Below are positions 1 to 9,088 of a stretch of DNA of 64,000 nt, piece after piece. The stretch's first letter is position 1. Each line of letters opens with the position of its first letter. Below the pieces are notes generated by a model that did not search any database, was not told the DNA's origin, and saw nothing but the letters and a program-made list of their open reading frames with translations. The position numbers were made by a program, and so were the translations under genes. The DNA is from JAJRXR01 sp041402005. Lineage in GTDB: Bacteria > Planctomycetota > Phycisphaerae > Phycisphaerales > UBA1924. Where the stretch lies: contig JAWKTB010000003.1 in assembly GCA_041402005.1 (NCBI GenBank), positions 310,001 to 374,000 of the forward strand, read 5' to 3'.

Positions 1-1
1 C

Positions 2-1645
2 CTGTCGCTGGCCTCGATGCGGATGCACCTGGAGCTCGCGGCGTCCCTGGCGGCGGACCAGAAGAAGGCCGACGCTACCAAGGCGAAGGCCGCGACCAGC
101 GCCGAGCCGCCCGAGATCACGCCCGAGATGCTCGAGATGATCAAGAAGCAGCTCGAGCAGAACCCGGAGCTCAAGGCGATGATCCCGCCCGAGTACCGGG
201 CGCTCTTGGACGCCCAGCCCCAGGCCGACGAGCCCGACGACGAGGGCGACGACACCGCCGCTCAGGACGAGGAGAAGGACAAGGCCAAGAACGAGGACGG
301 CGAGGACACGATCGACGGCCTGCCCGAGTCCTTCATCGGGCCCATGCTCTCGGAGCTGGTCGCCCACGAGGTCGGGCACACGCTCGGCCTGCGTCACAAC
401 TTCAAGGGCTCGAGCCGTTACTCCCTGAGCGAGATCAACTCCGAGGAGCTCAAGGGCAAGAAGCCCTGGTCCACGACCGTGATGGACTACAACCCGGTCA
501 ACATCCGCGTCGCGGACTTCGGCGACGAGCAGGGCGACTGGGGCGTCATCGACATCGGCCCCTACGACATGTGGGCCATCGAGTACGGGTACACCTTCGG
601 CAAGCCCGAGAAAGTCCTCGAGGGCGTCGCCGACCCCGACCACCAGTACGGCACCGACGAGGACACGTGGGGACCGGATCCCTTCGCGCGTCGGTACGAC
701 ATGTCGTCCGACCCCCTCGAGTACGCCGAGAACCAGATGGCCCTGTGCAAGGTCCACCGCGAGAAGCTCCTCGACAAGTTCGTCAAGGAAGGCGACAGCT
801 GGTCGCGGGCGCGTCGGGGCTACCTGATCACCCTGAGCCAGCAGACCCAGGCGATCAGCATGATGTCGAACTGGCTGGGTGGCGCGCACGTCTACCGCGA
901 CAAGAAGGGCGACCCCAACGGGCGCGCCCCCATCGAGGTCGTCCCCGCCGACCAGCAGCGGGCCGCCCTCGAGTTCGTCATCAAGAACGCGTTCTATGAC
1001 GACTCGTTCGGCCTCACTCCCGAGATGCTCAACCACATGACCCTGGACAAGTGGTTCGACGACGACGGGTGGCAGACCATCTTCGAGGACCCGACGTTCC
1101 ACCTCAACGACCGGATCCTGGCGATCCAGGCCTCGGCGTTGACGGACATCCTCAATCCCATGACCCTCGGACGCGTGCTCGACAACGAGTCGTTCATCCC
1201 GAGCGACGAGGACGCCCTGACGCTCCCCGAGGTCATGAACGACGTGACGGGCGCCGTCTGGGAGGAGCTCGACAACTCGCCCACCAAGAAGTTCACCAAC
1301 CGCGAGCCGATGATCTCGTCGCTGCGTCGGAATCTCCAGCGTGAGCACCTGCAGCGGCTGATCGACCTGGCGCTGCAGTCCGACGACTACGTCGCGTCGC
1401 AGAAGCCGATCTCGACCCTGGCCGCCGCCAAGTTGCGAGAGCTGCAGCGGAAGATCGACGGGATCCTCAACGATGGCGGGGCGGGTCGCATCGACGACTA
1501 CACCAAGGCGCACCTCGAGGAGTCGAGCATCCGGATCGCCCGGGCGCTCGAGGCGCAGTACATCTACAACATGCCGGCGATGCCCGACCTGAGCGCGCTG
1601 CAGATGCTCTTCGGGCAGACGAACAAGGGCGACGACCGCCCGTGA
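2..1645 (+). CDS. Zinc-dependent metalloprotease, 3' part (N-terminus outside window)
   Basis: C-terminal part of a large exported-type zinc metalloprotease of the DUF5117/DUF4953 group. The frame is open to the left edge, so the Met at 17 is only an internal residue. The metal site HEVGHTLGLRHNF lies around 365-405: two His and the catalytic Glu of HExxH, plus the third His of the metzincin-like HxxGxxH. It is preceded by an acidic, lysine-rich low-complexity stretch of about 80 residues, roughly 50-330. The downstream MDYNP segment resembles a Met-turn. The family normally runs to about 800-900 residues, so a third or more is missing. A strong terminator follows directly. Substrate unknown. 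Confidence 0.85.
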   Translation: MSLASMRMHLELAASLAADQKKADATKAKAATSAEPPEITPEMLEMIKKQLEQNPELKAMIPPEYRALLDAQPQADEPDDEGDDTAAQDEEKDKAKNEDGEDTIDGLPESFIGPMLSELVAHEVGHTLGLRHNFKGSSRYSLSEINSEELKGKKPWSTTVMDYNPVNIRVADFGDEQGDWGVIDIGPYDMWAIEYGYTFGKPEKVLEGVADPDHQYGTDEDTWGPDPFARRYDMSSDPLEYAENQMALCKVHREKLLDKFVKEGDSWSRARRGYLITLSQQTQAISMMSNWLGGAHVYRDKKGDPNGRAPIEVVPADQQRAALEFVIKNAFYDDSFGLTPEMLNHMTLDKWFDDDGWQTIFEDPTFHLNDRILAIQASALTDILNPMTLGRVLDNESFIPSDEDALTLPEVMNDVTGAVWEELDNSPTKKFTNREPMISSLRRNLQREHLQRLIDLALQSDDYVASQKPISTLAAAKLRELQRKIDGILNDGGAGRIDDYTKAHLEESSIRIARALEAQYIYNMPAMPDLSALQMLFGQTNKGDDRP

Positions 1646-1672
1646 CCCCTGACCTGATCTGACTCCCACAGC

Positions 1673-1700
1673 CGGGCGGGCCTTCGGGCCCGCCCGTTTT
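1673..1700 (+). terminator. Rho-independent terminator of the metalloprotease gene
   Basis: Perfect 10-bp GC stem (1673-1682 with 1687-1696) closed by a TTCG tetraloop and followed by TTTT, 28 nt after the stop codon. It is a textbook intrinsic terminator and separates this gene from the sulfotransferase that starts at 1725. Confidence 0.9.
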
Positions 1701-1724
1701 CGTTGGGGGAGGTAGCATCGTGAC

Positions 1725-2510
1725 GTGGGCGAGAAGCCGACCATCCGCGTGCTGCGCCACCTCGCCCGCTCGGGCGGGACGATGATCGCGCGCTGTCTCG
1801 CCTCGATGAAGGGGGTGGCGCTGCTGTCCGAGGTCCACCCCCGGGCGATGCGGGTCACGAATCCCGTCTGGCAGGCCCAGGAGTGGCTGGCGCTGATTTC
1901 AAAGGGCGAGCGGGTGAGGCTGGAGCGCCCCGGCGCCTCGTTCGTCGAGTTCGTCACGCTCTGCGAGGAGCGCGCGCGGGCCAAGGGACGCTCGCTCGTG
2001 ATCCGCGAGTGGTCGCACATCGACTATGTGGGCGTCCCCTACGCCGTCCCGACGATGCGTCCGGTGCTGCACGACGTGCTCGCGCCCTCGTTCGAGATCG
2101 TCGAGACCGCCAGCGTGCGTCACCCCCTCGACCAGTGGCTGAGCTTCAACGACCTCGACGTGATTCGTGGGAATGTGACACTCGAAGCGTACCTGCGTGG
2201 GTTCGTCGCGTTCAGCGAGGAGGCGGTCCGGGTCGGCTTCGTCCGCTTCGAGGACTTGACGCGCGAGCCGGATTCAACATTGCGCACGCTGTGCGAGCGC
2301 CTCCGTCTGGATTTCGACCCGTCGTACCGGACCAAGTGGTTCGCGTTCAAGAACGTGACGGGCGATCGTCCCGAGTTGGAGAGCCGCGGAAGCGGGCGGC
2401 GGGACATCAAGCCGCTCGCGCGACGGCACGCCGACCCCGCGATTGTCGAACGGCTGCGTGCGAGCGAGGACTATCAGCGGGCGTGCGCGTTGCTCGGGTA
2501 TGAACCCTGA
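1725..2510 (+). CDS. Sulfotransferase family protein
   Basis: 261 residues starting at GTG 1725; no ATG lies in a better position. The N-terminal strand-loop-helix RSGGTMIARCLASM (residues 15-28) occupies the place of the PAPS 5'-phosphosulfate loop, and a later SVRHPLDQWLSF segment looks like the 3'-phosphate-binding element of sulfotransferases. This is the P-loop sulfotransferase fold, but with SGGT rather than the SGNTW found in the two genes downstream. Acceptor unknown. It is convergent with two further sulfotransferases (2614-4195), so the locus holds three. Known for the family: transfer of sulfate from PAPS to a carbohydrate or tyrosine. Confidence 0.75.
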   Translation: MGEKPTIRVLRHLARSGGTMIARCLASMKGVALLSEVHPRAMRVTNPVWQAQEWLALISKGERVRLERPGASFVEFVTLCEERARAKGRSLVIREWSHIDYVGVPYAVPTMRPVLHDVLAPSFEIVETASVRHPLDQWLSFNDLDVIRGNVTLEAYLRGFVAFSEEAVRVGFVRFEDLTREPDSTLRTLCERLRLDFDPSYRTKWFAFKNVTGDRPELESRGSGRRDIKPLARRHADPAIVERLRASEDYQRACALLGYEP

Positions 2511-2543
2511 ACTCACTTCGAACGCGCTAGGGCTCCGAGTCAC

Positions 2544-2601
2544 AGCCGCGAGCGTGAGCTCGCGATGCCTTTGTCAGAATCGCGAGCTCACGCTCGCGGC
2601 T
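2544..2601. repeat. 23-bp perfect inverted repeat in a convergent junction (REP-like)
   Basis: Arms 2544-2566 and 2579-2601 are exact reverse complements around a 12-nt loop and consist mainly of the words GCCGCGAGCG and TGAGCTCGCGAT. It sits between the stop codons of two convergent sulfotransferase genes (2510 and 2614), so it probably works as a bidirectional terminator or mRNA 3'-end stabiliser. There is no T-run. The word CGCGAGC/GCTCGCG recurs in planctomycete intergenic palindromes as I remember them (not checked). Confidence 0.85.
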
Positions 2602-2613
2602 CGGCTTTGGCGC

Positions 2614-3372
2614 CTACCGGGCTCGGAGCGGATACCCGAAGGCGCCCATCGCCTCGCCGAACACTTGGTCGAACGCCGCGTCGAGCCCGGGGGCGATCAG
2701 CTCGTCGAGCGAGGCGCCCGAGACGCCTCGGTTGAAGAAGTAGGGGGCCTCGCCCGGCGTATCGCCCCGCCGACGCGCCTCGCCCTCGCGGAGCCTCGCG
2801 AAGCTCGACGTCTCGACCGCCCGGGCGATCACGCCCTCGTCGGTCGGGCGTTCGAGGAAGGCGAGCATCCTGGCGAGCTCGGCGTGCGCATCGGCGCCGA
2901 GGTCCTCGTACCGGACGAGCAGCACCGGGAAGCCGGCGCCGCGCGCCCACGACTCGGCGTTGTCCGCCCACGTGCCGAGCTGGTTGCCCGCCCAAACTGG
3001 GTCGCCGCCGGCGTCGATGAACGCCCGGGCGTAGTCGGCGTCGGTCATCTCCCGCACGCCCGTCTCGGCCTCGCTGCGGCGCAGGCGTCTGTAGTTCAGG
3101 TTGCTCATCAGCACGTCCCGGGGGTCGCGGATCACGTAGATCGCTCGACGAGTGTGCGCGACGAACGGATGCTCGTCACGACGCAGCAAGTGCGTCTTGA
3201 GCAGGTCCTCGCGCTCCGACTCGGGGCGGTACCGATCCCGCACGCGAAGGACATAGGGGATCCGCTCCTCGACCAGCGTGAGCTCGTCGGTCGGCTCGTG
3301 AAGCGCGTTGTGCAGCAAAAATCGCACCCAGGTGTTGCCGCTCTTGGGGTACGAGGCGATCCAGGTGATCAT
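2614..3372 (-). CDS. PAPS-dependent sulfotransferase (second copy)
   Basis: 252 residues. The start is placed at ATG 3372 because the conserved opening ITWIASYPKSGNTWVRF begins right there; the open frame reaches 3468 but would overlap the upstream gene. YPKSGNTW is the 5'-phosphosulfate-binding motif, LKTH carries the usual catalytic His, and YVIRDPRDVLMSNLNYRR is the 3'-phosphate-binding motif. It is a close paralogue of the gene at 3398-4195, with 25 nt between them, so this is a tandem duplication at the end of the minus-strand operon. The tail (APGLDAAFDQVFGEAM) matches the paralogue's tail. Acceptor not visible. Confidence 0.88.
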   Translation of the reverse strand: MITWIASYPKSGNTWVRFLLHNALHEPTDELTLVEERIPYVLRVRDRYRPESEREDLLKTHLLRRDEHPFVAHTRRAIYVIRDPRDVLMSNLNYRRLRRSEAETGVREMTDADYARAFIDAGGDPVWAGNQLGTWADNAESWARGAGFPVLLVRYEDLGADAHAELARMLAFLERPTDEGVIARAVETSSFARLREGEARRRGDTPGEAPYFFNRGVSGASLDELIAPGLDAAFDQVFGEAMGAFGYPLRAR

Positions 3373-3397
3373 CGCGGCGTGTCCGGGTCTGGCGCAT

Positions 3398-4195
3398 TCA
3401 ACGGGACGCGGGGCGATCGTACCCGAAGCGGGCCAGTGATTTGCCGAAGGCGGCGTCAAACATCGCATCGACGCCGGGTCCGATCGCGCCGTCGAGCGAC
3501 TGACCCGAGCGCCCCTTGTTCATGAAGAAGACACCCTTGCGACTGGTCCGGGTGTCGCCCAGGAACAGGCCGTCCTTCTTCCTTGCGTCCGCCTTCTCGC
3601 GGATCTCCATGGCGCGCAGGCGCTCGAAGCTCGAGCCCTCGACCGCCCTCGCCAGCGCGTCGTCTGCGACCTCGAGCCCGAGGAAGTCGATCACCCCCCG
3701 CATCACGTCCCTCGCGTCGCGCTTCAGATCCTCGTACCGGATCGTCAGGACCGGGAAGTCGGCGGCGCTCCACGAGTCGGCGTGCGACGCCCACGTGCCC
3801 ATGCCCTGCTGACGCCACGTGGCGTCGCCCCCGACGCGGATGAACTGCTCGGCGTACGAGCGGTCGGAGAGCTGGGCCTCGGTGACGCCGTTGAGACGAC
3901 GGTAGTTGAGCGCACTGAGCAGGACGTCGCGTGGGTCGCGGATGATGTGCAGGGCGCGGGCCGTGCGCGCCAGCTCGGGGTGCTTGGGCGTCAGCTCGTA
4001 GTGCGTCTTGACGAAGATCGGCTCGCCTGAGCCCGGGTTCTCCAGGGCGTCGCCCGCGAGGCGGCGATGGATGTCCGGGATCCGCCGGTTGATGTCCATG
4101 GATTCTTTGGGCTCGCCGAAGAGGCACTGATAGAGGATGAAGCGGACCCAAGTGTTGCCGCTCTTGGGGTACGAGGCCAGCCAGGTGATCGTCAT
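3398..4195 (-). CDS. PAPS-dependent sulfotransferase (first copy)
   Basis: 265 residues from ATG 4195, which overlaps the TGA of the upstream TPR-GT41 gene in an ATGA (4192-4195), a translational-coupling arrangement that fixes the start. Motifs: YPKSGNTWVRF (PAPS 5' loop) at residues 9-19, FVKTH with the probable catalytic His, and IIRDPRDVLLSALNYRR (3'-phosphate loop). Coupling to a GT41 glycosyltransferase suggests that a sugar placed by that enzyme, or a glycan on the same target, is the sulfate acceptor. That link is inference. Confidence 0.9.
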   Translation of the reverse strand: MTITWLASYPKSGNTWVRFILYQCLFGEPKESMDINRRIPDIHRRLAGDALENPGSGEPIFVKTHYELTPKHPELARTARALHIIRDPRDVLLSALNYRRLNGVTEAQLSDRSYAEQFIRVGGDATWRQQGMGTWASHADSWSAADFPVLTIRYEDLKRDARDVMRGVIDFLGLEVADDALARAVEGSSFERLRAMEIREKADARKKDGLFLGDTRTSRKGVFFMNKGRSGQSLDGAIGPGVDAMFDAAFGKSLARFGYDRPASR

Positions 4196-5994
4196 GCCCG
4201 GTTGCCTCCGGTCTGGCGGGCGCACCAGGCGCGCCACAACTCTCTGTAGGCGCCCTCGAGGCGTCGGGCGAACCCGGGGCGGTCGCACAGGGGAGATCGG
4301 CTCATCCGGGTGCGCAGGCCCCGGCGCACCTCGGCGAGGCGGCCAGCATCGCCCGCGAGCGTCACCGCCTTCGAGACATACTCGTCCGGCGTCGTCGCGA
4401 TGAACCCATCGAGCCCGAGGGTCGTGTTCAGACTCACGCCGACACGACCGGCGTGCGTCTTGCCCGCGAGTGTGAGCGTGGGTACGCCCATCCATGCCGC
4501 CTCGCACGTCGTCGTCGTGCCGTGGTAGGGGAAGGTGTCGAGGGCGAGGTCGATTCGGTCGTACACCGCCAGGTGCTCGCGCATGGACCGGACGTGGGGG
4601 ATGATCTCGACGCGTTGCTCGTCGACGCCACGCTCGCGGAGCATCGACGCGACGCGCGCGCGCAGCGCCGGCGTGTCGAACCCACGGTTCTTGAGGATCA
4701 ACCGGGTGGTCGGCAGCTCGCGCATGATCCGCGACCAGAGGTCGAGCGTGGTCGGCGAGAGCTTCTTGAGGTCGTTGAAGGAGCCGAGCGTGACGTGTCC
4801 CGCCGCGGCCATCGGGAGCGGGCTCGTCGCCTCGTCGGCTCCAGGCGCCTCGGGCGAGGGCGCGTAGCAGAGGAAGCAGCCCGCCAGGCGCACGAGCGAC
4901 TCGGTCGCGAACCGATCGGCGCCCTGGGGATCCGTCCGCTCGTCGACGAGGCGGGCGTTGATGCGCGTGAGGCCGGTCGTGTTCGGATACCCGAGGTACG
5001 TCGCCTGCACGGGAGCCGGGCACAGGGCCATGACCCCCAGGCGATGCCCCGAGAAATGCCCGGACAGCTCGACGAGGACGTCGACGCGGTCCTGGCGGAT
5101 CCGCTCGGCGAGCGCCCCGTCGTCCAGCTCCCCCGCGTCGCGCCACAGGTCCGTGAGGCCCCGCAGGCGCTCGGTCATGTCGTCGGGCGAGAGCGTGGTC
5201 GAGTAGGCGCACACCTCGACCTGATCGCGGTCGTGGGCCTCGAAGATCGTCTGGAGGAAGTACGCGACCGAGTGGCGACGCATGTCGCGGGAGAGGTACC
5301 CGATTCGCAGGCGGCGCTCAGGGTCAGGCGGGTTCGTGTGCGTGCGCATGGGGCGGACGGCGCCCTCGACCAGCTCGCCGAAACGCTTGTGGGCGGTGAA
5401 CACCTCCTCGGACGTCGCCCGCTGGTCGTAGTTGAGCGCCAGCGCCAGCGTGTCCCACGCGAGGATCGAGCGGGGATCGAGGCGAGTGGCCTCGCGCAGC
5501 GTGTCCACCGCGGCGTCCGCCTCGCCCCGGTCGAGGTGCAGGAGGGCCAGGTTGACGCGAGTCTCGGCGTGGTCCGGGCGCAGCTCGGCGGCCCGGGCGG
5601 CGGCGGCGAGAGCCTCGTCCAGGCGACCCGTGTGCTGCAGGCAGGCGCCGAGGGACATGTACGCGTCGGCGAGCGTCGGGTCGAGCGCGATCGCGCGCTC
5701 GAAGGCGCCGACCGCGCCCTCGGTGTCGCCCTTGAAGTGGAGCATCTTGCCCAAGGTCGTCTGGACGTCGGCGCGATCGGGGGCGCTCCTAGCCGCCCGC
5801 TGGGCGAAGTAGAGGCCCTGGTCCACCTGCTTGAGCTGGGCACTCAGGAGCGCGCCCATCTGGTTCGCGTCGGGGTCGTTCGGGTTCTTCGTCAGATACC
5901 GGCGCACGATCGCCAGGGCCTGCTCGTGCTGGCCCGCGCGATGGCGCTCGAGGGCCTGTTGCAACTGTGGGTTGGGGCGGGGCGTCGCGCTCAC
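4192..5994 (-). CDS. TPR protein with GT41 O-GlcNAc-transferase-like domain (second copy)
   Basis: 600 residues from GTG 5994, which begins SATPRPNPQLQQALERH; the longer open frame runs backwards through the upstream gene and is not used. Residues 10-180 are TPRs (two-helix repeats with the A..LG......G....A...F..A..L.P pattern, for example at DVQTTLGKMLHFKGDTEGAV). The rest is a GT41/SPINDLY-type catalytic region: LRIGYLSRDMRRHSVAYF, VQATYLGYPNTTGL, LGSFNDLKKLSPTTLDLWS and FPYHGTTTTCEAAWMGVP, the last being the UDP-binding loop. Enzymes of this family glycosylate Ser/Thr of proteins from UDP-sugars in the cytoplasm. It is 26 nt downstream of a paralogue and coupled to a sulfotransferase. Confidence 0.88.
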   Translation of the reverse strand: MSATPRPNPQLQQALERHRAGQHEQALAIVRRYLTKNPNDPDANQMGALLSAQLKQVDQGLYFAQRAARSAPDRADVQTTLGKMLHFKGDTEGAVGAFERAIALDPTLADAYMSLGACLQHTGRLDEALAAAARAAELRPDHAETRVNLALLHLDRGEADAAVDTLREATRLDPRSILAWDTLALALNYDQRATSEEVFTAHKRFGELVEGAVRPMRTHTNPPDPERRLRIGYLSRDMRRHSVAYFLQTIFEAHDRDQVEVCAYSTTLSPDDMTERLRGLTDLWRDAGELDDGALAERIRQDRVDVLVELSGHFSGHRLGVMALCPAPVQATYLGYPNTTGLTRINARLVDERTDPQGADRFATESLVRLAGCFLCYAPSPEAPGADEATSPLPMAAAGHVTLGSFNDLKKLSPTTLDLWSRIMRELPTTRLILKNRGFDTPALRARVASMLRERGVDEQRVEIIPHVRSMREHLAVYDRIDLALDTFPYHGTTTTCEAAWMGVPTLTLAGKTHAGRVGVSLNTTLGLDGFIATTPDEYVSKAVTLAGDAGRLAEVRRGLRTRMSRSPLCDRPGFARRLEGAYRELWRAWCARQTGGNRA

Positions 5995-6020
5995 GGGGGG
6001 GATGGTACCGGGTCGTCGGT

Positions 6021-7790
6021 CTAGCTCTTCGCTCGGGCGCAGGCGTCGTGCCAGAGCGCGCGCAGGGCGTCGGCGAACGCCGCGCCGTGGGCGGGGGCGT
6101 CCATCAGGGGGGACAAGCGCATCCGCTCGCGCATCTGCAGGCGGAGGGCGCGGACGCCCGAGGGGTCGGCGGCGTGGGCGGCGGCCTTGGCGACGAATTC
6201 GTCGAGCGACTGGGCGACGAACTCGGGCAGCCCGAGTGTCCCGTTGAGCGAGGCGCCGACGCGGGCCGCGTGACGATCGCCCCGGAGCGTGAGCGTCGGC
6301 ACGCCCATCCACGCGCCCTCGCACGTCGTCGTCGTGCCGTGGTACGGATACGTGTCGAGGGCGAGGTCGGCCCTGTGGTACTGGGCGAGGTGCTCGTCCA
6401 TGGGCTTGATGTGCCCGACGAGCTCGACCGAGTTGGGCGGGGCGCCGCGGGTGGTGAGTTCGTGCCCGAGGCGGGCGCGGGTGGCCTCTTCCGAGGCGCC
6501 CCGGTGCTTGAGCAGGAGCCTCGCGCCCGGGCTGGCGGCCAGCACGCGCGCCCACAGGTCCAGCGTCGTCGGGTTGATCTTCTGGACGGTGTTGAAGGAG
6601 ACGAACGTGAAAGGGTCGCCAGGCTTGCGTGCTTGCACGCTCGGCGCCCGGTCATCAGGGCGGTAGCAGAGGAAGCATCGGGGAAGCCTGACAAGTCGCT
6701 CGGTCGCGAGGACGTCGCTGCCCTGGGGGTCGGTGAGGTCGTCGACGACGCGGGCGTTGAGGCGGGTCATGCCCAGCGTGTTTGGGTACGAGAGGTAGGT
6801 GACCTGCACGGGCGCGGGGCGGGCGGCGAGCAGGGCCAGGCGGGCGCCGAAGCCCAGGCCCATCAGCTCGATCAGGACGTCGATCCTGTCGGCGCGGATC
6901 GTCTCGAGGCGTCGGGCCGCGTCGAGCGGGGCGAGGTCGCGCCAGTGGTCGCTGGCGCTTCGCAGGCGGGCGGTGTAGTCGTCATTGATCGAGCCGAGCG
7001 AGTAGCAGGTCGTCTCGATCGCGTGATCGCGCAGGGCCAGGAGCAGGGGCTCGAGGAAGTACGAGATCGAGTGGCGGTGAAGCTCGCGGGCGATGAACGC
7101 GACGCGCAGGGGGCGGTCCGGGTCTGGGTTGGCGATTGTCACGCCGGGGTCGGGGGTGGCGCGTTCGAGGGCTCGTCCGAAGGCGGCGTGGGCCTCGAAG
7201 ACCTCGCGGGCGGAAGCCCGGTCGTCGTAGTTGAGGATCGAGGCGTAGGCGCCCAGGGCGGCGATGTCGGTCGGGCGGGCACGCACGATCGTGCGCATGA
7301 GGTCGGCCGCCTCGCGCGGGCGGGCGGTCTCTAAGAGAGCTCCGACGGTCGTGAGCGTGCGCGCGGGGTTGGTCGGGTCGAGCGCCGCGGCGGCGCGGGT
7401 GGCTTCGAGACCTGCCTCGGGGCGACCGACGGCGATGAGGGCGGCGCCCAGGGCCGCGTGCGCGTCGGCGCTCCTGGGGGAGAGCTCGACGGCGCGTTCG
7501 GCGCGTGCCAACGACTGTTCGTGTCGGCGGAGCGCTCGCAACGTGTTTGACGCGAGCACGAGAGCCTCGGGGTCGTCCCCCGCGCGCTCCAGGGCGAAGA
7601 GGGCCTGCTCGCCCTCGCCCGTTGCCAAGAGCGCCTCGGCGAGCAGACGGTTTAGGGCGGCGTCGCTCGGAGACTTCTGCAGGGCGCGCCGCGCCTGGGC
7701 GATCGCCTCGGCGTGACGACGCTGATGCACGAGCGTGGCGATGCGGTCGCTGGCGGTCTGGCCCGGCGCGGGGCGTTGCGGGGGCGCCAC
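6021..7790 (-). CDS. TPR protein with GT41 O-GlcNAc-transferase-like domain (first copy)
   Basis: 589 residues from GTG 7790, two bases after the dxr stop, so co-transcribed with dxr. The N-terminal about 170 residues are TPRs; the C-terminal part is a GT41 domain with LRVAFIARELHRHSISYF, VQVTYLSYPNTLGMTRLNAR, FVSFNTVQKINPTTLDLW and YPYHGTTTTCEGAWMGVPT. It is a diverged tandem paralogue of 4192-5994. Two side-by-side GT41 enzymes imply different targets or linkages. Known of the family: UDP-sugar:protein O-glycosylation guided by the TPR superhelix. Target proteins here are unknown. Confidence 0.87.
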   Translation of the reverse strand: MAPPQRPAPGQTASDRIATLVHQRRHAEAIAQARRALQKSPSDAALNRLLAEALLATGEGEQALFALERAGDDPEALVLASNTLRALRRHEQSLARAERAVELSPRSADAHAALGAALIAVGRPEAGLEATRAAAALDPTNPARTLTTVGALLETARPREAADLMRTIVRARPTDIAALGAYASILNYDDRASAREVFEAHAAFGRALERATPDPGVTIANPDPDRPLRVAFIARELHRHSISYFLEPLLLALRDHAIETTCYSLGSINDDYTARLRSASDHWRDLAPLDAARRLETIRADRIDVLIELMGLGFGARLALLAARPAPVQVTYLSYPNTLGMTRLNARVVDDLTDPQGSDVLATERLVRLPRCFLCYRPDDRAPSVQARKPGDPFTFVSFNTVQKINPTTLDLWARVLAASPGARLLLKHRGASEEATRARLGHELTTRGAPPNSVELVGHIKPMDEHLAQYHRADLALDTYPYHGTTTTCEGAWMGVPTLTLRGDRHAARVGASLNGTLGLPEFVAQSLDEFVAKAAAHAADPSGVRALRLQMRERMRLSPLMDAPAHGAAFADALRALWHDACARAKS

Positions 7791-7792
7791 CC

Positions 7793-9016
7793 CTACGCCT
7801 CCACGAGGCGGCGCGAGACGAACTCACGGGCCTCGGCGTCCGCGTCCAGGGCGTCTTGCAGCGTGCGCAGGGGGCGGGGCTCGAGCTCGTCGAGGGCCGC
7901 GATGGTGAGGTCGGCGATGACGCCGAAGGGAAGCGCCGAGTCGTCGGCAAGGAATGCCTCGACGGCGGCCTCGTTGGCGGCGTTGAAGATCGCGCCGCTC
8001 GTCCCGCCACGCTCGATGACGCGCTTGGCGCACGCGAGGGCGGGGAAGCGCTCGGGGTCGGGCGCCTCGAAGTCGAGGCGGGCGATCGAGGCGAGGTCGA
8101 GGCGCGGGGCGGGCGCGGGGGCGCGACGCGGGTGGGTCAGGGCGAGTTGGATCGGCGTGCGCATGTCGGTCGTGGCGAGCTGCGCGAGGGTCGAGGCGTC
8201 GTCCATCTCGACCATGGAGTGGATGATGGATTGCGGATGGACGAGGACATCGAGCCTGGAGGCGGGCATCGCGAAGAGGTGGTGGGCCTCGATGAGCTCG
8301 AGGGCCTTGTTGGTGAGGCTGGCGCAGTCGATGGTGATCTTGGGGCCCATGTCCCAGGTCGGGTGGGCGAGGGCCTGGTCGCGGGTGGCGGCGGCGATTC
8401 TGTCGGCGGGCCAGTCGCGGAACGGGCCGCCCGAGGCGGTGAGGATGAGACGCTTCACGCCCGCGGGCGGCGCGTCGAGCGGCGGGACGAGGTCGTGATC
8501 TTGCCTGGCGCCGACGAGGCACTGCCAGATGGCGGAGTGCTCGGAGTCGATGGGGAGGAGGGCGGCGTGGTTCGTGCGCGCGATCTGCGTCACCAGGTCG
8601 CCGGCGGCGACGAGGGGCTCCTTGTTGGCGAGCGCGACGTCGATGCCCCGTTCGAGGGCGGCGAGGGTCGGGGCGAGGCCCGCGACGCCGACCATCGCCG
8701 AGACGATGAGGTCCGTCTCGGGGTTCAGGTCGAGGGAGTGGAGGAGTTCGATCGCGGCGTCGGGCCCGCGCGCACACCGGAGGTCGGTGTCGACGGACTC
8801 GTCCGCGAGGGCGAGACGCGGCACGTCGTAGCGGGCGGCCTGCCCGGTGAGCGTGTCGGCGTTGCGACCGGCGGCGAGGGCGAGGATCTGGTACCGCGTG
8901 GGCAAGGCGCCCCTGGCGTGAAGATCGTTGAGATGGTCGACGACGGCGAGGGTCTGCGCGCCGATGGAGCCGGTGGAGCCGAGGATGATCAGGCGGCGTG
9001 TGTCGGTCTGGGTCAT
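7793..9016 (-). CDS. dxr: 1-deoxy-D-xylulose 5-phosphate reductoisomerase
   Basis: 407 residues from ATG 9016 (an in-frame ATG at 9055 adds 13 residues outside the family's usual start). Second enzyme of the non-mevalonate isoprenoid pathway: NADPH-dependent conversion of DXP to MEP. Motifs: GSTGSIG (NADPH loop), LANKE, PIDSEHSAIWQCL (metal/substrate Asp and Glu), LTASGGPFR and HPTWDMGPKITIDCASL. Length matches the family (about 400). It is often followed by rseP in other bacteria; here the GT41/sulfotransferase genes follow within 2 nt. Confidence 0.97.
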   Translation of the reverse strand: MTQTDTRRLIILGSTGSIGAQTLAVVDHLNDLHARGALPTRYQILALAAGRNADTLTGQAARYDVPRLALADESVDTDLRCARGPDAAIELLHSLDLNPETDLIVSAMVGVAGLAPTLAALERGIDVALANKEPLVAAGDLVTQIARTNHAALLPIDSEHSAIWQCLVGARQDHDLVPPLDAPPAGVKRLILTASGGPFRDWPADRIAAATRDQALAHPTWDMGPKITIDCASLTNKALELIEAHHLFAMPASRLDVLVHPQSIIHSMVEMDDASTLAQLATTDMRTPIQLALTHPRRAPAPAPRLDLASIARLDFEAPDPERFPALACAKRVIERGGTSGAIFNAANEAAVEAFLADDSALPFGVIADLTIAALDELEPRPLRTLQDALDADAEAREFVSRRLVEA

Positions 9017-9055
9017 CGCGCGGGGCTCGCTCCCTGACGGTCGCGGCTCGTTCAC

Positions 9056-9083
9056 GACGGGTTGGAAGCCCGTCCCACCGGGA
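9056..9083. repeat. TGGAA-loop REP-like hairpin, copy 1
   Basis: GACGGG (9056-9061), loop TTGGAAG, CCCGTC (9069-9074), then CCACCGGG. This is the first of six copies of a stem of variable sequence around a constant TGGAA loop, followed by CCCACC or CCCTCC and a G-run. It lies in the 72-nt gap between rne and dxr. Confidence 0.75.
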
Positions 9084-9088
9084 GAGGT

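Noticed and set aside
4453..6024. 523-residue plus-strand frame
   Set aside because: Antisense to the TPR-GT41 gene; Arg/Val/Glu/Gly-rich shadow composition.
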